The translations under genes and the position numbers were made by a program. Below, in pieces: positions 51,544-60,852 of a stretch of 64,000 bases of DNA; the stretch's first letter is position 1, and each line of letters begins with the position of its first letter. This DNA comes from Anaerofustis sp. (GTDB lineage: Bacteria; Bacillota; Clostridia; Eubacteriales; Anaerofustaceae), in contig NZ_JAHZIA010000027.1 in NCBI RefSeq assembly GCF_019420015.1, positions 1 through 64,000 of the forward strand, read 5' to 3'. The notes under the pieces were generated by a model that had not been told where the DNA came from, did no database searches, and saw only the letters and a program-made list of their open reading frames with translations.

Positions 51544-51701
51544 TTTTTTCACATCCTTTTATCACTTATTATATTTTAATTATAACTTATAAATATAAAA
51601 AATACTAATAAAATATAACAAGCGCAAAACCATATAATATTTACATACACTTTTATTAATAATCCATAATTCTTTTCATATATTTAAAAGAGGTGAAGCA
51701 C

Positions 51702-51941
51702 ATGAATTTATCACAATTAAAAGACAGAATAATAGTCAATATAAATAATGGTGAAAAACTGGGGATTTTAGGGAATTGTGACTTGCAAATAGATGAAAAA
51801 GAAGGTAAAATAGAAGCAGTATTGATTCCGCAAGGCAAAGCCAGAACTTTCTTTTCCGGCGAAATTCAGTACTTGACCATACCTTGGGAAAGTATCGTAA
51901 AAATAGGAATGGATACAATAATGATAGATATAAAAAAATAA
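51702..51941 (+). CDS. YlmC/YmxH-family PRC-barrel sporulation protein
   Basis: 79 residues: a single PRC-barrel (MNLSQLKDRIIVNINNGEK, GILGNCDLQIDEKEGKIEAV, IPWESIVKIGMDTIMID). YlmC/YmxH proteins are linked to sporulation but have no defined biochemical role. The frame opens with GTG at 51693, but AGAGGTG sits six bases before the ATG at 51702. Followed by aspartokinase 19 bases later, as in the B. subtilis ymxH-dapG neighbourhood. Confidence 0.88.
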   Translation: MNLSQLKDRIIVNINNGEKLGILGNCDLQIDEKEGKIEAVLIPQGKARTFFSGEIQYLTIPWESIVKIGMDTIMIDIKK

Positions 51942-51960
51942 ATACACAGAGGTTTAAGCA

Positions 51961-53151
51961 ATGAAAATTATTGTGCAAAAGTACGGCGGTACAAGCGTAA
52001 ATACGGCAAAATCAAGAAGTATGATTATAAAAAACATGATTGATGCGATTGATGACGGATTTAAACCTATTATAGTAGTTTCAGCCATGGGGAGAAAACC
52101 TGAACCCTATGCAACAGATTCTCTTTTGGGATTGCTTCCGGACATGAAAAACGCAAATTTAAGAAATAAAGATTTACTTGCGAGCTGCGGAGAAATCATC
52201 ACGACAGTTGTCGTAAGTGAAGAAATAAGAGCAAAAGGAATTAACGCAAGAGCTCTTACGGGAGGACAAGCCGGTATTGTAACCAACGAAAATTACGGAG
52301 ACGGAAAAATACTGAAAATAGACACAAACAGATTAATGGAACTTGTAAATCAAGATATAGTACCTGTAGTTGCGGGATTCCAGGGAATGAGCAAAAACGG
52401 ACAAATGCTTACACTCGGAAGAGGCGGCAGCGACATCACAGCAACAGCACTCGGCGCTGCTTTAAATGCAGAATTGGTTGAAATATATACGGATGTTGAC
52501 GGTGTAATGACAGCTGACCCAAGAGTTGTTGAAAATGCCGAATTAATCGAAAACGTGGATTACGATGAAGTATTCCAACTTGCCGAATACGGAGCAAAAG
52601 TAATTCATCCGAGAGCCGTGGAATATGCAATGAAAGCCGATGTGCCTATAGCTATATTAAACACCCAAAAAGGAAGATATTACGGAGGAACGAGAATAGA
52701 AGATACACCTCAGGATATTTTCAGCGAAAAGCATTTTTCTGCAGTAACTCAAATAGACGGATGCAGCCAGGTAGATATTAAATTTACCGATATTAAAAAA
52801 GAAGACAGATTATTCGAAGTCTTGGCGGAACAAGAAGTATCAATAGATATGATAAACATATTCCCTGACAGAAAAACCTTTATTATAGATTCTGATAAAC
52901 AGCATATAGTAGATAAAGCGATGTCAAAACTTGAACTTGAATATACAATATGCGACGGATTTACCAAAATAACAATAATGGGAAGAATGAAAGGAGTTCC
53001 GGGGGTAGTTGCAAAAATAATCGCAGCTCTTTATTCGAACAATATATTTGTTCATCAATCTTCGGATTCCAGCACGACAGTATCAGTTCTTGTCGATACA
53101 AAGCAGGCAAAAGATGCAGTAAATATACTTCATAAAAATCTAATTAAATAA
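51961..53151 (+). CDS. dapG: Aspartate kinase
   Basis: 396-residue aspartokinase that phosphorylates aspartate at the head of the lysine/DAP, threonine and methionine pathway. VQKYGGTSVN (residues 5-14), GRGGSDITATALGA, YTDVDGVMTADPRVV and two C-terminal ACT domains are present. The gene lies between YlmC/YmxH and TepA like B. subtilis dapG, hence the symbol, but lysC is also possible. A full-length ACT tandem implies feedback control by an amino acid. No lysine riboswitch was seen upstream. Confidence 0.92.
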   Translation: MKIIVQKYGGTSVNTAKSRSMIIKNMIDAIDDGFKPIIVVSAMGRKPEPYATDSLLGLLPDMKNANLRNKDLLASCGEIITTVVVSEEIRAKGINARALTGGQAGIVTNENYGDGKILKIDTNRLMELVNQDIVPVVAGFQGMSKNGQMLTLGRGGSDITATALGAALNAELVEIYTDVDGVMTADPRVVENAELIENVDYDEVFQLAEYGAKVIHPRAVEYAMKADVPIAILNTQKGRYYGGTRIEDTPQDIFSEKHFSAVTQIDGCSQVDIKFTDIKKEDRLFEVLAEQEVSIDMINIFPDRKTFIIDSDKQHIVDKAMSKLELEYTICDGFTKITIMGRMKGVPGVVAKIIAALYSNNIFVHQSSDSSTTVSVLVDTKQAKDAVNILHKNLIK

Positions 53152-53179
53152 AAAATACATAAATTTCAAATAATTGATA

Positions 53180-53217
53180 AAAATAAGAAAGGACAAAAGT
53201 TCTTTCTTATTTTATTA
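53180..53217 (+). terminator. Hairpin between aspartokinase and tepA
   Basis: Stem AAATAAGAAAGGAC / GTTCTTTCTTATTT (one G-U pair) and T-rich tail. It would end the dapG transcript or reduce read-through to tepA. Confidence 0.75.
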
Positions 53218-53235
53218 TATTTGAAAGGAAATATT

Positions 53236-53982
53236 ATGAAAGAAAAAAACAGAATGGAAAACGAGGCAGAATTCGATATAAGTCACGAATCGGATTTTGA
53301 TGAAGAAACAATAAACAGATTAAAAGAGCTCGGACAAATGAATGACAAATACGAAAGCGGAATACAAACCATAAGCATAATAGGAGAAATAGAAGGACAT
53401 ATAGAAGCCGGATCTCCAAAAAAATCAACCAAATACGAACATATAATACCTATGATTATGGACGTCGAAGAAAAAGACGAAATAAAAGGAGTTTTGCTTA
53501 TCCTGAATACAATGGGCGGGGATGTAGAAGCAGGCCTTGCAATATCCGAACTGATATCCGGAATGAGCAAACCATGTGTAACGCTGGTACTCGGAGGCAG
53601 CCACAGTATAGGTGTTCCCCTTGCTGTTAGCGGAACGTATTCATTTATTACTCCAACCGCAACAATGATGATACACCCTATCAGAACAACAGGTCTTGTA
53701 ATAGGAGTACTTCAAAGCTTTCTTTATTTTCAAAAAATGCAGGAGAGAATAACGGATTTTGTAGTTGAACACTCAAACGTTGATAAAGATTTATTTAATA
53801 AAATCATGCTCAACACTGACGAACTCGTAAATGACATGGGATCCGTGCTCGTAGGAGAAGAAGCTGTTAAGATAGGGCTGATAGATGAAGTTGGATCTCT
53901 TAAAGACGCAAGAAATAAATTACTTGAACTTATAAAAGAATATGAGCATACCGGAAAAACAAACAAAAGCAAGAACAAATAG
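53236..53982 (+). CDS. tepA: ClpP-like serine protease TepA family
   Basis: 248 residues: ClpP/crotonase fold of the TepA (YlfF) group. The catalytic Ser is in LGGSHSIGVPLAVSG and the His in MMIHPIRTTG; the fold opens with ISIIGEIEGH and GGDVEAGLAISELI. TepA was reported to aid protein export and spore formation in B. subtilis, where it also lies downstream of dapG. A TTG opens the frame earlier, but AAGGAAA suits the ATG at 53236. Its stop is inside the terminator stem. Confidence 0.92.
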   Translation: MKEKNRMENEAEFDISHESDFDEETINRLKELGQMNDKYESGIQTISIIGEIEGHIEAGSPKKSTKYEHIIPMIMDVEEKDEIKGVLLILNTMGGDVEAGLAISELISGMSKPCVTLVLGGSHSIGVPLAVSGTYSFITPTATMMIHPIRTTGLVIGVLQSFLYFQKMQERITDFVVEHSNVDKDLFNKIMLNTDELVNDMGSVLVGEEAVKIGLIDEVGSLKDARNKLLELIKEYEHTGKTNKSKNK

Positions 53983-53992
53983 TTCTTGCTTT
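53966..53992. terminator. Bidirectional terminator (tepA / flippase)
   Basis: Stem AAAGCAAGAAC / GTTCTTGCTTT with a 5-base loop. The tepA stop codon is in the loop and the last codons of the convergent flippase gene are in the right arm. Confidence 0.8.
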
Positions 53993-55448
53993 ATTTTCTT
54001 TTCAAAACAAAACCCTTTATCTTGCCAAGCATATAAACATATGCATCAAGTTTAAATATATGACAGAAAATTATATAAAAAATTATACCGGATATAATTT
54101 GAATAAACAAAAGCAAAATATTTGCAACACTCAATATCATACTTAAACCATAAACCAAAATAGACATAACAATCGAAGCCAATAAATAAGGGAATATATC
54201 CCTCCATTGTTCTTTTATGGAATAATTAATAAGAGTTTTGTTCGGGAATCCGTTAATTACGGTTGCCAATAAAGAAAACAATATTTCACTTCCGACAATA
54301 GCATATACCCCAAAAGGGAAGCTCAAACCTATAAGGCATAAACCAAGTACACGTTTTATTATCTCCAACTTTAATCCGACATCACTTCTTCCAAGCGCAT
54401 TTATTGCCTGTAAATTTGCCGAATGCATCGGATAAAAAGCATAAGCAATACAAACAAGTCTCATAAACGGAACAGCCCCCAGCCACTTGTCTGTAAACAA
54501 AAGAAGTATTAAAGGTTTTGCAACAGCAACAAGTCCAAACATAACAGGGAATATAACAAAACAATTAAGAGACATTGTTCTTCTAAGCATTTTTTTTAAT
54601 TCTTCAACCTTATCTTGTTTGGTTGAAAGCACAGGAAGCATAACAGCCGATATTGCCCCTGTAAGCCCGTTCATCAAACTTGAGCCAAGCATATCTCCTC
54701 TGTTGTAATATCCAAGTACATCGGCTTTAAAAGCCTTACCGATAATGAGTGTTCTTACATTTGTATAGACCACACTTACAAGAGAAGAACAAACCAGCTT
54801 CCAACTGAAAGAATATAAAGCTTTAACCCTCTTCATGGAAAATACAAGTTTAGGCCTCCACTTTACACTAAACCAAAGAACAACAGTAAGCATAAAGTTA
54901 TTCACTATTGCAGACAGTGCCAATGCCCATATCCCGGCTCCTGCATAGGCTAGAGATACACCGGTAATTCCTGCGGCAATACACCCCGTAAGGCTTGCCC
55001 TAAAGTTCTTTTTAAACTCAAGATTCCTCGCCATAATCGCCTGCTGCACAGTATTAAAGGCGGCAAATACCAATATAATTCCCTCTGCACGCAAAAGATA
55101 CTTAAGTATATCCAAGTTATAAAACTGTGCAACATAAGGAGATATAAAAAATAATGCAGCATATAACACAAAGGATGCCGTAATACTAAAAAAGAAAATT
55201 GAAGAAGTATCTACTTCATCTATTTCCGCCTTTTGAATAAGGGCAGTACCAAATCCGCTTTGAACAAAAATATTTGCTACATTTATAAAAACAGTAATTA
55301 TTGCCACAGCGGCAAAATCTTCGGGAAAAAGCTTTCTGGCAAGTAAAATTTGAATAATAAGATTTATAGCCTGTACGCTTATTCTTTCCATAAACTTCCA
55401 TATTAAATTTACTATTACATTTCCCGAAGACAATTTTTTATCACTCAT
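53991..55448 (-). CDS. Polysaccharide flippase, Wzx/WzxC-type
   Basis: 485-residue MOP-superfamily transporter with about 12-14 transmembrane helices, Polysacc_synt type. Typical N-terminal segment RISVQAINLIIQILLARKLFPEDF and central YNRGDMLGSS. It would flip undecaprenyl-linked repeat units of the surface polysaccharide. It is the last gene of the cluster, ending at the tepA convergent terminator. Confidence 0.92.
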   Translation of the reverse strand: MSDKKLSSGNVIVNLIWKFMERISVQAINLIIQILLARKLFPEDFAAVAIITVFINVANIFVQSGFGTALIQKAEIDEVDTSSIFFFSITASFVLYAALFFISPYVAQFYNLDILKYLLRAEGIILVFAAFNTVQQAIMARNLEFKKNFRASLTGCIAAGITGVSLAYAGAGIWALALSAIVNNFMLTVVLWFSVKWRPKLVFSMKRVKALYSFSWKLVCSSLVSVVYTNVRTLIIGKAFKADVLGYYNRGDMLGSSLMNGLTGAISAVMLPVLSTKQDKVEELKKMLRRTMSLNCFVIFPVMFGLVAVAKPLILLLFTDKWLGAVPFMRLVCIAYAFYPMHSANLQAINALGRSDVGLKLEIIKRVLGLCLIGLSFPFGVYAIVGSEILFSLLATVINGFPNKTLINYSIKEQWRDIFPYLLASIVMSILVYGLSMILSVANILLLFIQIISGIIFYIIFCHIFKLDAYVYMLGKIKGFVLKRK

Positions 55449-55470
55449 TTAATTCTCCAAATCAATTATA

Positions 55471-56835
55471 TTAATCATCCAAGCACCTCGGCTTAACGAA
55501 AAAGCATCCAATCACAAAGTAATATACAACAGATACGGCGCTTATATAAGGATAATAAACCGAAGACAACATCATTATAATCTCACAGCTTATAAGCATA
55601 GAACCAACAAATAAATATTTTATATCAATTTTTCTGTTTCTTATTCCTCTAAACAAGACTTTAAAAAGGTAAAATGCAAACATAATATTTAACACAACAA
55701 AACTTATTCCTGCCACAACTCCCCCACTATGCGCAATTTGCAAATATGTATTGTGTGCATTTGCTTCAAGATATCCGCCTTGATAAGGAACTTTCAGTTT
55801 ATCGGCATTATGCCCGGTCAAATTCAAATCATTAAGATACGTTCTCCAAATTTCCGCTCGTCCAGAAGAGAAAGAGTTACTGTCTCCAATTCCTTTTTTC
55901 CCTCTTTCCGCCGCACCTTGCAGTTGTCCTTTTAAATCAGTAATCTCATTATAGCTGCTCTCAGGATTAAACACTATCTTAAAAGACTGACCGAAAATAT
56001 TTTCTTCCAAACTCAAAATAAAGTTACTGACATATGTAAGAAGAGAAAACATCAGAATAAGAGATACAAATGATGACACAAAAATTTTTATCACTCTTCC
56101 AATCAAATCCCTCAAATTATAACTTCTGTCTATAATCATATATATAACGTATATAAAAAATGAAAAGCCCAAAGAAAGATAAGTGGTTCTGGATTTTGTA
56201 AATATACAAAGCGCAAATATACTCCCTATCAAAAACATATTGATAATCCTGTCTTTCTTATTATCATTAATCTCATACAAATATAAAACAACAACAAAAA
56301 TCACCGATAAAAAAGAACCGAGTCCGTTGGGATTTCCGAGAAAAGATGCATACTGCCCATTGGAAAGAGGAGAAATAAAAACAGAAACAATAAGCATTAA
56401 AATATAACTGTATCTTGCTCCCAATGACATCATATAAAGAAAATTATTATAATCATTACCTACCGTAAAATAAAATACGGGAAGCACAAATAAAAGTATA
56501 AAAGATATTAATATAAAGGCAGCGACTTTATGCAAAACAGCTGAAATAAGAAAAAATATCCCAACAAAAAAGAATAAAATAACAACTGGCTTATTTATTA
56601 AATCCCCAGAAGATATGTGATTATCGGCAAAAAACCAAATTACAACAAACGTAATAAAAATCCCTACAATAGCGGCTACAGAGCTGCTCCCGCTATATAC
56701 GCCAAGGGAAGATAAAAACATATTGCAAAACAATAAGAAAAAGCTAAAAGTTATTATTTTAGCTTTAACCTTATTAGATACATTTTTATTTTTTTTAGAT
56801 ATTATATTCAATAAATTAATCAAACCATTACCCAT
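55471..56835 (-). CDS. O-antigen ligase/polymerase-family membrane protein (Wzy-like)
   Basis: 454 residues, about 11 transmembrane helices and a large extracytoplasmic loop near the C-terminus (about 280-370) with the family pattern RAEIWRTYLN... NAHNTYLQIAHSGGV. It would polymerise repeat units outside the membrane. GGGAG is spaced for the ATG at 56835; a GTG two codons upstream would be too close to it. It lies between the flippase and glycosyltransferases. Confidence 0.88.
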   Translation of the reverse strand: MGNGLINLLNIISKKNKNVSNKVKAKIITFSFFLLFCNMFLSSLGVYSGSSSVAAIVGIFITFVVIWFFADNHISSGDLINKPVVILFFFVGIFFLISAVLHKVAAFILISFILLFVLPVFYFTVGNDYNNFLYMMSLGARYSYILMLIVSVFISPLSNGQYASFLGNPNGLGSFLSVIFVVVLYLYEINDNKKDRIINMFLIGSIFALCIFTKSRTTYLSLGFSFFIYVIYMIIDRSYNLRDLIGRVIKIFVSSFVSLILMFSLLTYVSNFILSLEENIFGQSFKIVFNPESSYNEITDLKGQLQGAAERGKKGIGDSNSFSSGRAEIWRTYLNDLNLTGHNADKLKVPYQGGYLEANAHNTYLQIAHSGGVVAGISFVVLNIMFAFYLFKVLFRGIRNRKIDIKYLFVGSMLISCEIIMMLSSVYYPYISAVSVVYYFVIGCFFVKPRCLDD

Positions 56836-56883
56836 AACCACAACTCCCTTATATTACGAAATTTTAGAATGAAAGAATACAGA

Positions 56884-58023
56884 TTATAAATATAATTTCT
56901 CCCAATCATTTTTTACTGCATGCCAAGAATATTTATTGTAAAGAAGGTTGCTTTTTTTTGTATTATCGAAAAGAACTTCTTTATTTATTACTTTTCTTAA
57001 ATACCTGTTAATTTCAGAAAAAGAATTATATATAATGTAATCTATACCCAAATCATCAAACTCTTTATAAATAATCCATGACGGATTTAACAGAATGCTT
57101 CCGCTGTAAACACATTCTTGAATTGAGGCGGAAAAAGCATCGCTATCCTGTGCATGAATAAAAACATCCGTGGCAAGTCTTAGCATTGCAGCATGCTCCT
57201 TATTTAAGAAGTCTTCTATTATAGTATATTCGACATTCATCTTACTTAACGAATCCAAAATCTCACTTTTATATTCATTACTCGTAAGCCCATAGCTAAG
57301 CTGAATTACTATATTTATTTTACTTAATACACTATCTTCAAGCTTACCAATCTCCTTTAATACATCCAAATGATGCTGCCTTATATTTCCGTTATACCCT
57401 ATTGCAACACTTGTTTTATTTTTATTTATCCCAAAAAATTCTTTACATTCTTCTTTGCTTTTATCTTTTTTTACCTGATTTATTACATCATAAATAGATA
57501 TACCAAATTTTGCTCTGACTATTTTATTATTATATGTATCCCCAAATACATCATGAAAATACTTATCCATTCCGTCTGAAGAATAAGATATATACTTAGC
57601 TTTATTAAGACAAGGTATGGCATTTCTCAACTGCCCCTTATCTTTTGATAATAAATCGGATCCCCAGTATGTACATATAACTTTCTCAGCATATTTGACT
57701 ATATGATTATTTAAGAAAGTTATCATAAAATTGCTGGGAACAGAATGAATATGAACAACATCAAATTTACCCTTTTTATACTCTTTTTTTACCTTCTTCT
57801 TCATATTAATAAGAGTCCTAAGTCTCGGTATAAAATCAAATAAAAAGGTTCCTTTGTCTGTATTTAAAATATTAATGTTGTTTTCATCATAAAACTTCTT
57901 AAAATCTTTGTTTGTTACTGATTTGGAAACTACAAATATATCATTCGATTCCTTTAAAAGAATGTATTCTATATACTCTTTTATCCAAAACGAATCTGCA
58001 TTTCCTATTAATAAAATTTTCAT
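56884..58023 (-). CDS. Glycosyltransferase, GT4-like
   Basis: 379 residues with a two-Rossmann GT-B fold. N-terminal MKILLIGNADSFWIKEYIEYIL, FDVVHIHSVP in the first half, and HAAMLRLATDVFIHAQDSDAFS with SIQECVYSGS in the donor half are usual for GT4-type enzymes. Its ATG directly abuts the stop codon of the aminotransferase gene with no spacer. Donor and acceptor unknown. Confidence 0.85.
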   Translation of the reverse strand: MKILLIGNADSFWIKEYIEYILLKESNDIFVVSKSVTNKDFKKFYDENNINILNTDKGTFLFDFIPRLRTLINMKKKVKKEYKKGKFDVVHIHSVPSNFMITFLNNHIVKYAEKVICTYWGSDLLSKDKGQLRNAIPCLNKAKYISYSSDGMDKYFHDVFGDTYNNKIVRAKFGISIYDVINQVKKDKSKEECKEFFGINKNKTSVAIGYNGNIRQHHLDVLKEIGKLEDSVLSKINIVIQLSYGLTSNEYKSEILDSLSKMNVEYTIIEDFLNKEHAAMLRLATDVFIHAQDSDAFSASIQECVYSGSILLNPSWIIYKEFDDLGIDYIIYNSFSEINRYLRKVINKEVLFDNTKKSNLLYNKYSWHAVKNDWEKLYL

Positions 58024-59160
58024 CTATTTCCTGCCACTGAAAAATTCTTTTATTTTATCTGTTACAATTATAATATCTTCGTCTTTTAAGTACGGATGCA
58101 TTGGAATTGATAATACACAATCACAAAGCATAATTGTATTTTCTAAATCTTCTCCTTTGTAATCTACATAATCAAAAGCCTTTTGCTTATGCATTGGCTT
58201 TGGATAGTATATCATAGTAGGAATACCGTTATCTTTTAAGAATTCTTGAAGATTGTCTCTCATTTCTCTACTTTGTAAAGTGAGAGTATACTGAGCATAA
58301 CTGGAATAAAATCCGTCCTTAATAACAGGTGTTTTTACTATATCTTTTAATTCTTTTGTGTATTTTCTAGCCACTTCATTTATATCTTTTAACTCATAAT
58401 CTTTAAATGCTTTTAATTTAATTGACAAAATAGCTGCCTGAAGCGTATCAAGTCTTGAGTTTACACCGATTCTTACATTATCATACTTCATTGAGCCTTT
58501 ACCGTGCACTCTGTAAGACTTTAAAAGCTCACAAATTTTATCGTCATCCGTAAACACAGCGCCTCCGTCTCCATAACAACCGAGAGGCTTAGCGGGGAAG
58601 AATGAAGTCGTGCTTATATCGCCAAAGCTGCATGCTTTTTTGCCGTTTATTTCTCCTCCAAAGCCTTGAGCTCCGTCTTCAAGAATTAATAAACCATATT
58701 TATCAGCTATTTTTCTTATTTTCTCATAATCGGCAGGAAGTCCGAATAAATCAACTGCAACTATAACTTTAGGTTTAAGTTTCCCGTCTTCTTTAATCTT
58801 TAATATAGCTTTTTCAAGCTTATCAGGACATATATTAAAACTGTCTTTATCCACATCAACAAAGATAGGCGTAGCCCCTATATGAGATACTACCTCTCCC
58901 GAAGCAAAGAAAGTAAAGTCGGGAACGAATACTGCATCACCTTCTTTTATTCCCCAAGCCATTAAAGCAAGAGAAAGAGCATCTGTTCCGTTTGCACAAG
59001 TTACGCAGTGCTTTATTCCAACATACTCTGCAAGTTCTTTCTCAAGAACCTCCACTTGTTTTCCGCTTATAAAATTACAGTTTAACATCACTTCTTCACA
59101 AGCTTTGTCTATATCGTCTTTTAATACCCTATATTGTGTTTTTAAGTCTCTGAATTCCAT
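58024..59160 (-). CDS. DegT/DnrJ/EryC1-family sugar aminotransferase (WbpE-like)
   Basis: 378-residue PLP enzyme. PLP-lysine K191 is in SFFPAKPLGCYGDGG; GTDALSLAL and EDGAQGFGG flank the cofactor site. The neighbourhood (WbpA-, WbpB- and WbpD-like genes) and the MEFRDLKTQY N-terminus suggest the 3-amino transfer onto UDP-3-keto-GlcNAcA. The start at 59160 follows GAGG that overlaps the stop of the preceding glycosyltransferase gene. Confidence 0.92.
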   Translation of the reverse strand: MEFRDLKTQYRVLKDDIDKACEEVMLNCNFISGKQVEVLEKELAEYVGIKHCVTCANGTDALSLALMAWGIKEGDAVFVPDFTFFASGEVVSHIGATPIFVDVDKDSFNICPDKLEKAILKIKEDGKLKPKVIVAVDLFGLPADYEKIRKIADKYGLLILEDGAQGFGGEINGKKACSFGDISTTSFFPAKPLGCYGDGGAVFTDDDKICELLKSYRVHGKGSMKYDNVRIGVNSRLDTLQAAILSIKLKAFKDYELKDINEVARKYTKELKDIVKTPVIKDGFYSSYAQYTLTLQSREMRDNLQEFLKDNGIPTMIYYPKPMHKQKAFDYVDYKGEDLENTIMLCDCVLSIPMHPYLKDEDIIIVTDKIKEFFSGRK

Positions 59161-59168
59161 ATCTATCC

Positions 59169-60290
59169 TCACTGTTTCAATATATCTTCATATAAATCAT
59201 ATAAAACTTTTTCGTCTATGCTCCAGTTAAAATGTTCCTTGATTGCCTTTCTTCCGTTTTCCCCCATTTGTCTTGCAATATCAGGGTTTTCGCTTAAATA
59301 CTTTATTGCACTTGCTATTTCATTACTGTTACTCGAATCCACAACCAAACCGAATTTATATTTTTCCATAACCTCTCTTGCATACGGATAATCATTGCTT
59401 ATAACAGGAAGCCCCATAGACATAAATTCGTATATCTTCGTAGATAAATTTGAAAGAACCGAATACTGCCCTATATTCAAAAGAACATTTGCACCTATTG
59501 TAGATTCTTCGTACATTTTTAGAATATCGTCTCTATTTAAATATCCTCTAAAATCTACGCATTCATATTCTACCTTATTCTTTAATTCTTCACCATATGA
59601 AGCAGGAACGAAGTTCCCTCCCAAAATGAGTTTTGCACCGGACTTATAACAACCTTCAATTAATTTGGTTATTCCTCTGTTTGCATTAAGCCCCCCAGCA
59701 TAACATACAACAGGATTAGAATAATCTTTATCATTTTTATCATATTTATCATATAATTCTTCCAAAATAGGAGTATTGTTTACATAAACAAATCTTTTAC
59801 TCCTACCTTCAAAAGGATGTTTCCCAAACATGGGACAAGGAAAAATAACACCGTCTATTTTTTTCGTTACTTTGCTTTCATAGCTTTTAAATACTTTTGA
59901 AATAAAACCTCTGAGAAATTTGGGAATGTAATATTTTTCCTTTATCTGTTCACTGTAATTTTCATGACTGTCAAATATTACACTTTTGCCTTTCTTTTTC
60001 AATTTCAAACCGTAAGGAAGAAGTTCGGGATCATGAAAGTGATATATGTCAGCATCAATTTCAAGAGCTTTTTTATAAATATCCTTTGCGGTAAAAAGCA
60101 TTCTGGATAATCTTCCTCTGTTTATATCTCCTATTCCCACAATATTTACATTTTTACTTTTATAGCTTTCGCCTTTTGAAACCAAGTACACATCATATTC
60201 TTCTTTCTTTGCCAAAGAAACACACTCTTTTTCAAAAATTCTTATATCTGTAGGTTTATGTGCACTCGTCATATGACAAACCTTAATCAT
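59169..60290 (-). CDS. Glycosyltransferase, GT4 family
   Basis: 373 residues. MIKVCHMTSAHKPTDIRIF at the N-terminus, ADIYHFHDPELLPYG, and in the donor domain VCYAGGLNANRGI and KIYEFMSMGLPVISND. It belongs with WbpH/ExpE-like transferases that add an amino sugar. Two ATG codons are adjacent; AGGAG is better spaced for the second one at 60290. It overlaps the stop of the WbpD-like gene by eight bases. Confidence 0.87.
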   Translation of the reverse strand: MIKVCHMTSAHKPTDIRIFEKECVSLAKKEEYDVYLVSKGESYKSKNVNIVGIGDINRGRLSRMLFTAKDIYKKALEIDADIYHFHDPELLPYGLKLKKKGKSVIFDSHENYSEQIKEKYYIPKFLRGFISKVFKSYESKVTKKIDGVIFPCPMFGKHPFEGRSKRFVYVNNTPILEELYDKYDKNDKDYSNPVVCYAGGLNANRGITKLIEGCYKSGAKLILGGNFVPASYGEELKNKVEYECVDFRGYLNRDDILKMYEESTIGANVLLNIGQYSVLSNLSTKIYEFMSMGLPVISNDYPYAREVMEKYKFGLVVDSSNSNEIASAIKYLSENPDIARQMGENGRKAIKEHFNWSIDEKVLYDLYEDILKQ

Positions 60291-60852
60291 CATTACTCCT
60301 CACAAGACTATCCTTGTCTTTTTTATATTCTCTTCCACAGCTGCATTTTAAATCTTCGCCAAGCACATTACCGCACTCACATACAAATCCGATTTGCTTT
60401 GCGGGAACCCCGGCATAAAGGGCATAATCGGGAACATCCTTTGTAACAACAGCACCGGAAGCAATCATCGCCCATTGACCGATTTTATTACCACAAACTA
60501 TTGTTGCATTCGCACCTATGCTACATCCGGTATCAAGTAAAGTTTTTTTATAACCCCTTGGTCCTTTAGGATATTTTGCTCTGGGTGTTAAATCGTTGGT
60601 AAAAACCATAGAAGGACCGCAAAAAACATAGTCTTTAAGTTCTACTCCTTCGTATATTGATACGTTGTTTTGAACTTTGCACCCATTACCGATTTTAACA
60701 TTGTTTGATACATTGACATTTTGTCCAAAAGAGCAGTCCTTTCCTATTCTTGCACCCTTTTGAATATGACAAAAATGCCATATCTTGGTATTTTTACCAA
60801 TTATGACATCTTCATCTACATAGCTTGATTCATGAACAAAATATTCACTCAT
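60283..60852 (-). CDS. Left-handed beta-helix N-acetyltransferase (WbpD-like) with C-terminal zinc-ribbon
   Basis: 189 residues with hexapeptide repeats from residue 10 to about 145 (VIIGKNTKIWHFCHIQKGA ... DTGCSIGANATIV). WbpD-type enzymes N-acetylate UDP-3-amino-GlcNAcA. The C-terminal end has two CxC knuckles (C158, C160 and C170, C172), so it probably holds a zinc ion. The start overlaps the stop of the WbpB-like gene by one base. Confidence 0.9.
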   Translation of the reverse strand: MSEYFVHESSYVDEDVIIGKNTKIWHFCHIQKGARIGKDCSFGQNVNVSNNVKIGNGCKVQNNVSIYEGVELKDYVFCGPSMVFTNDLTPRAKYPKGPRGYKKTLLDTGCSIGANATIVCGNKIGQWAMIASGAVVTKDVPDYALYAGVPAKQIGFVCECGNVLGEDLKCSCGREYKKDKDSLVRSNDD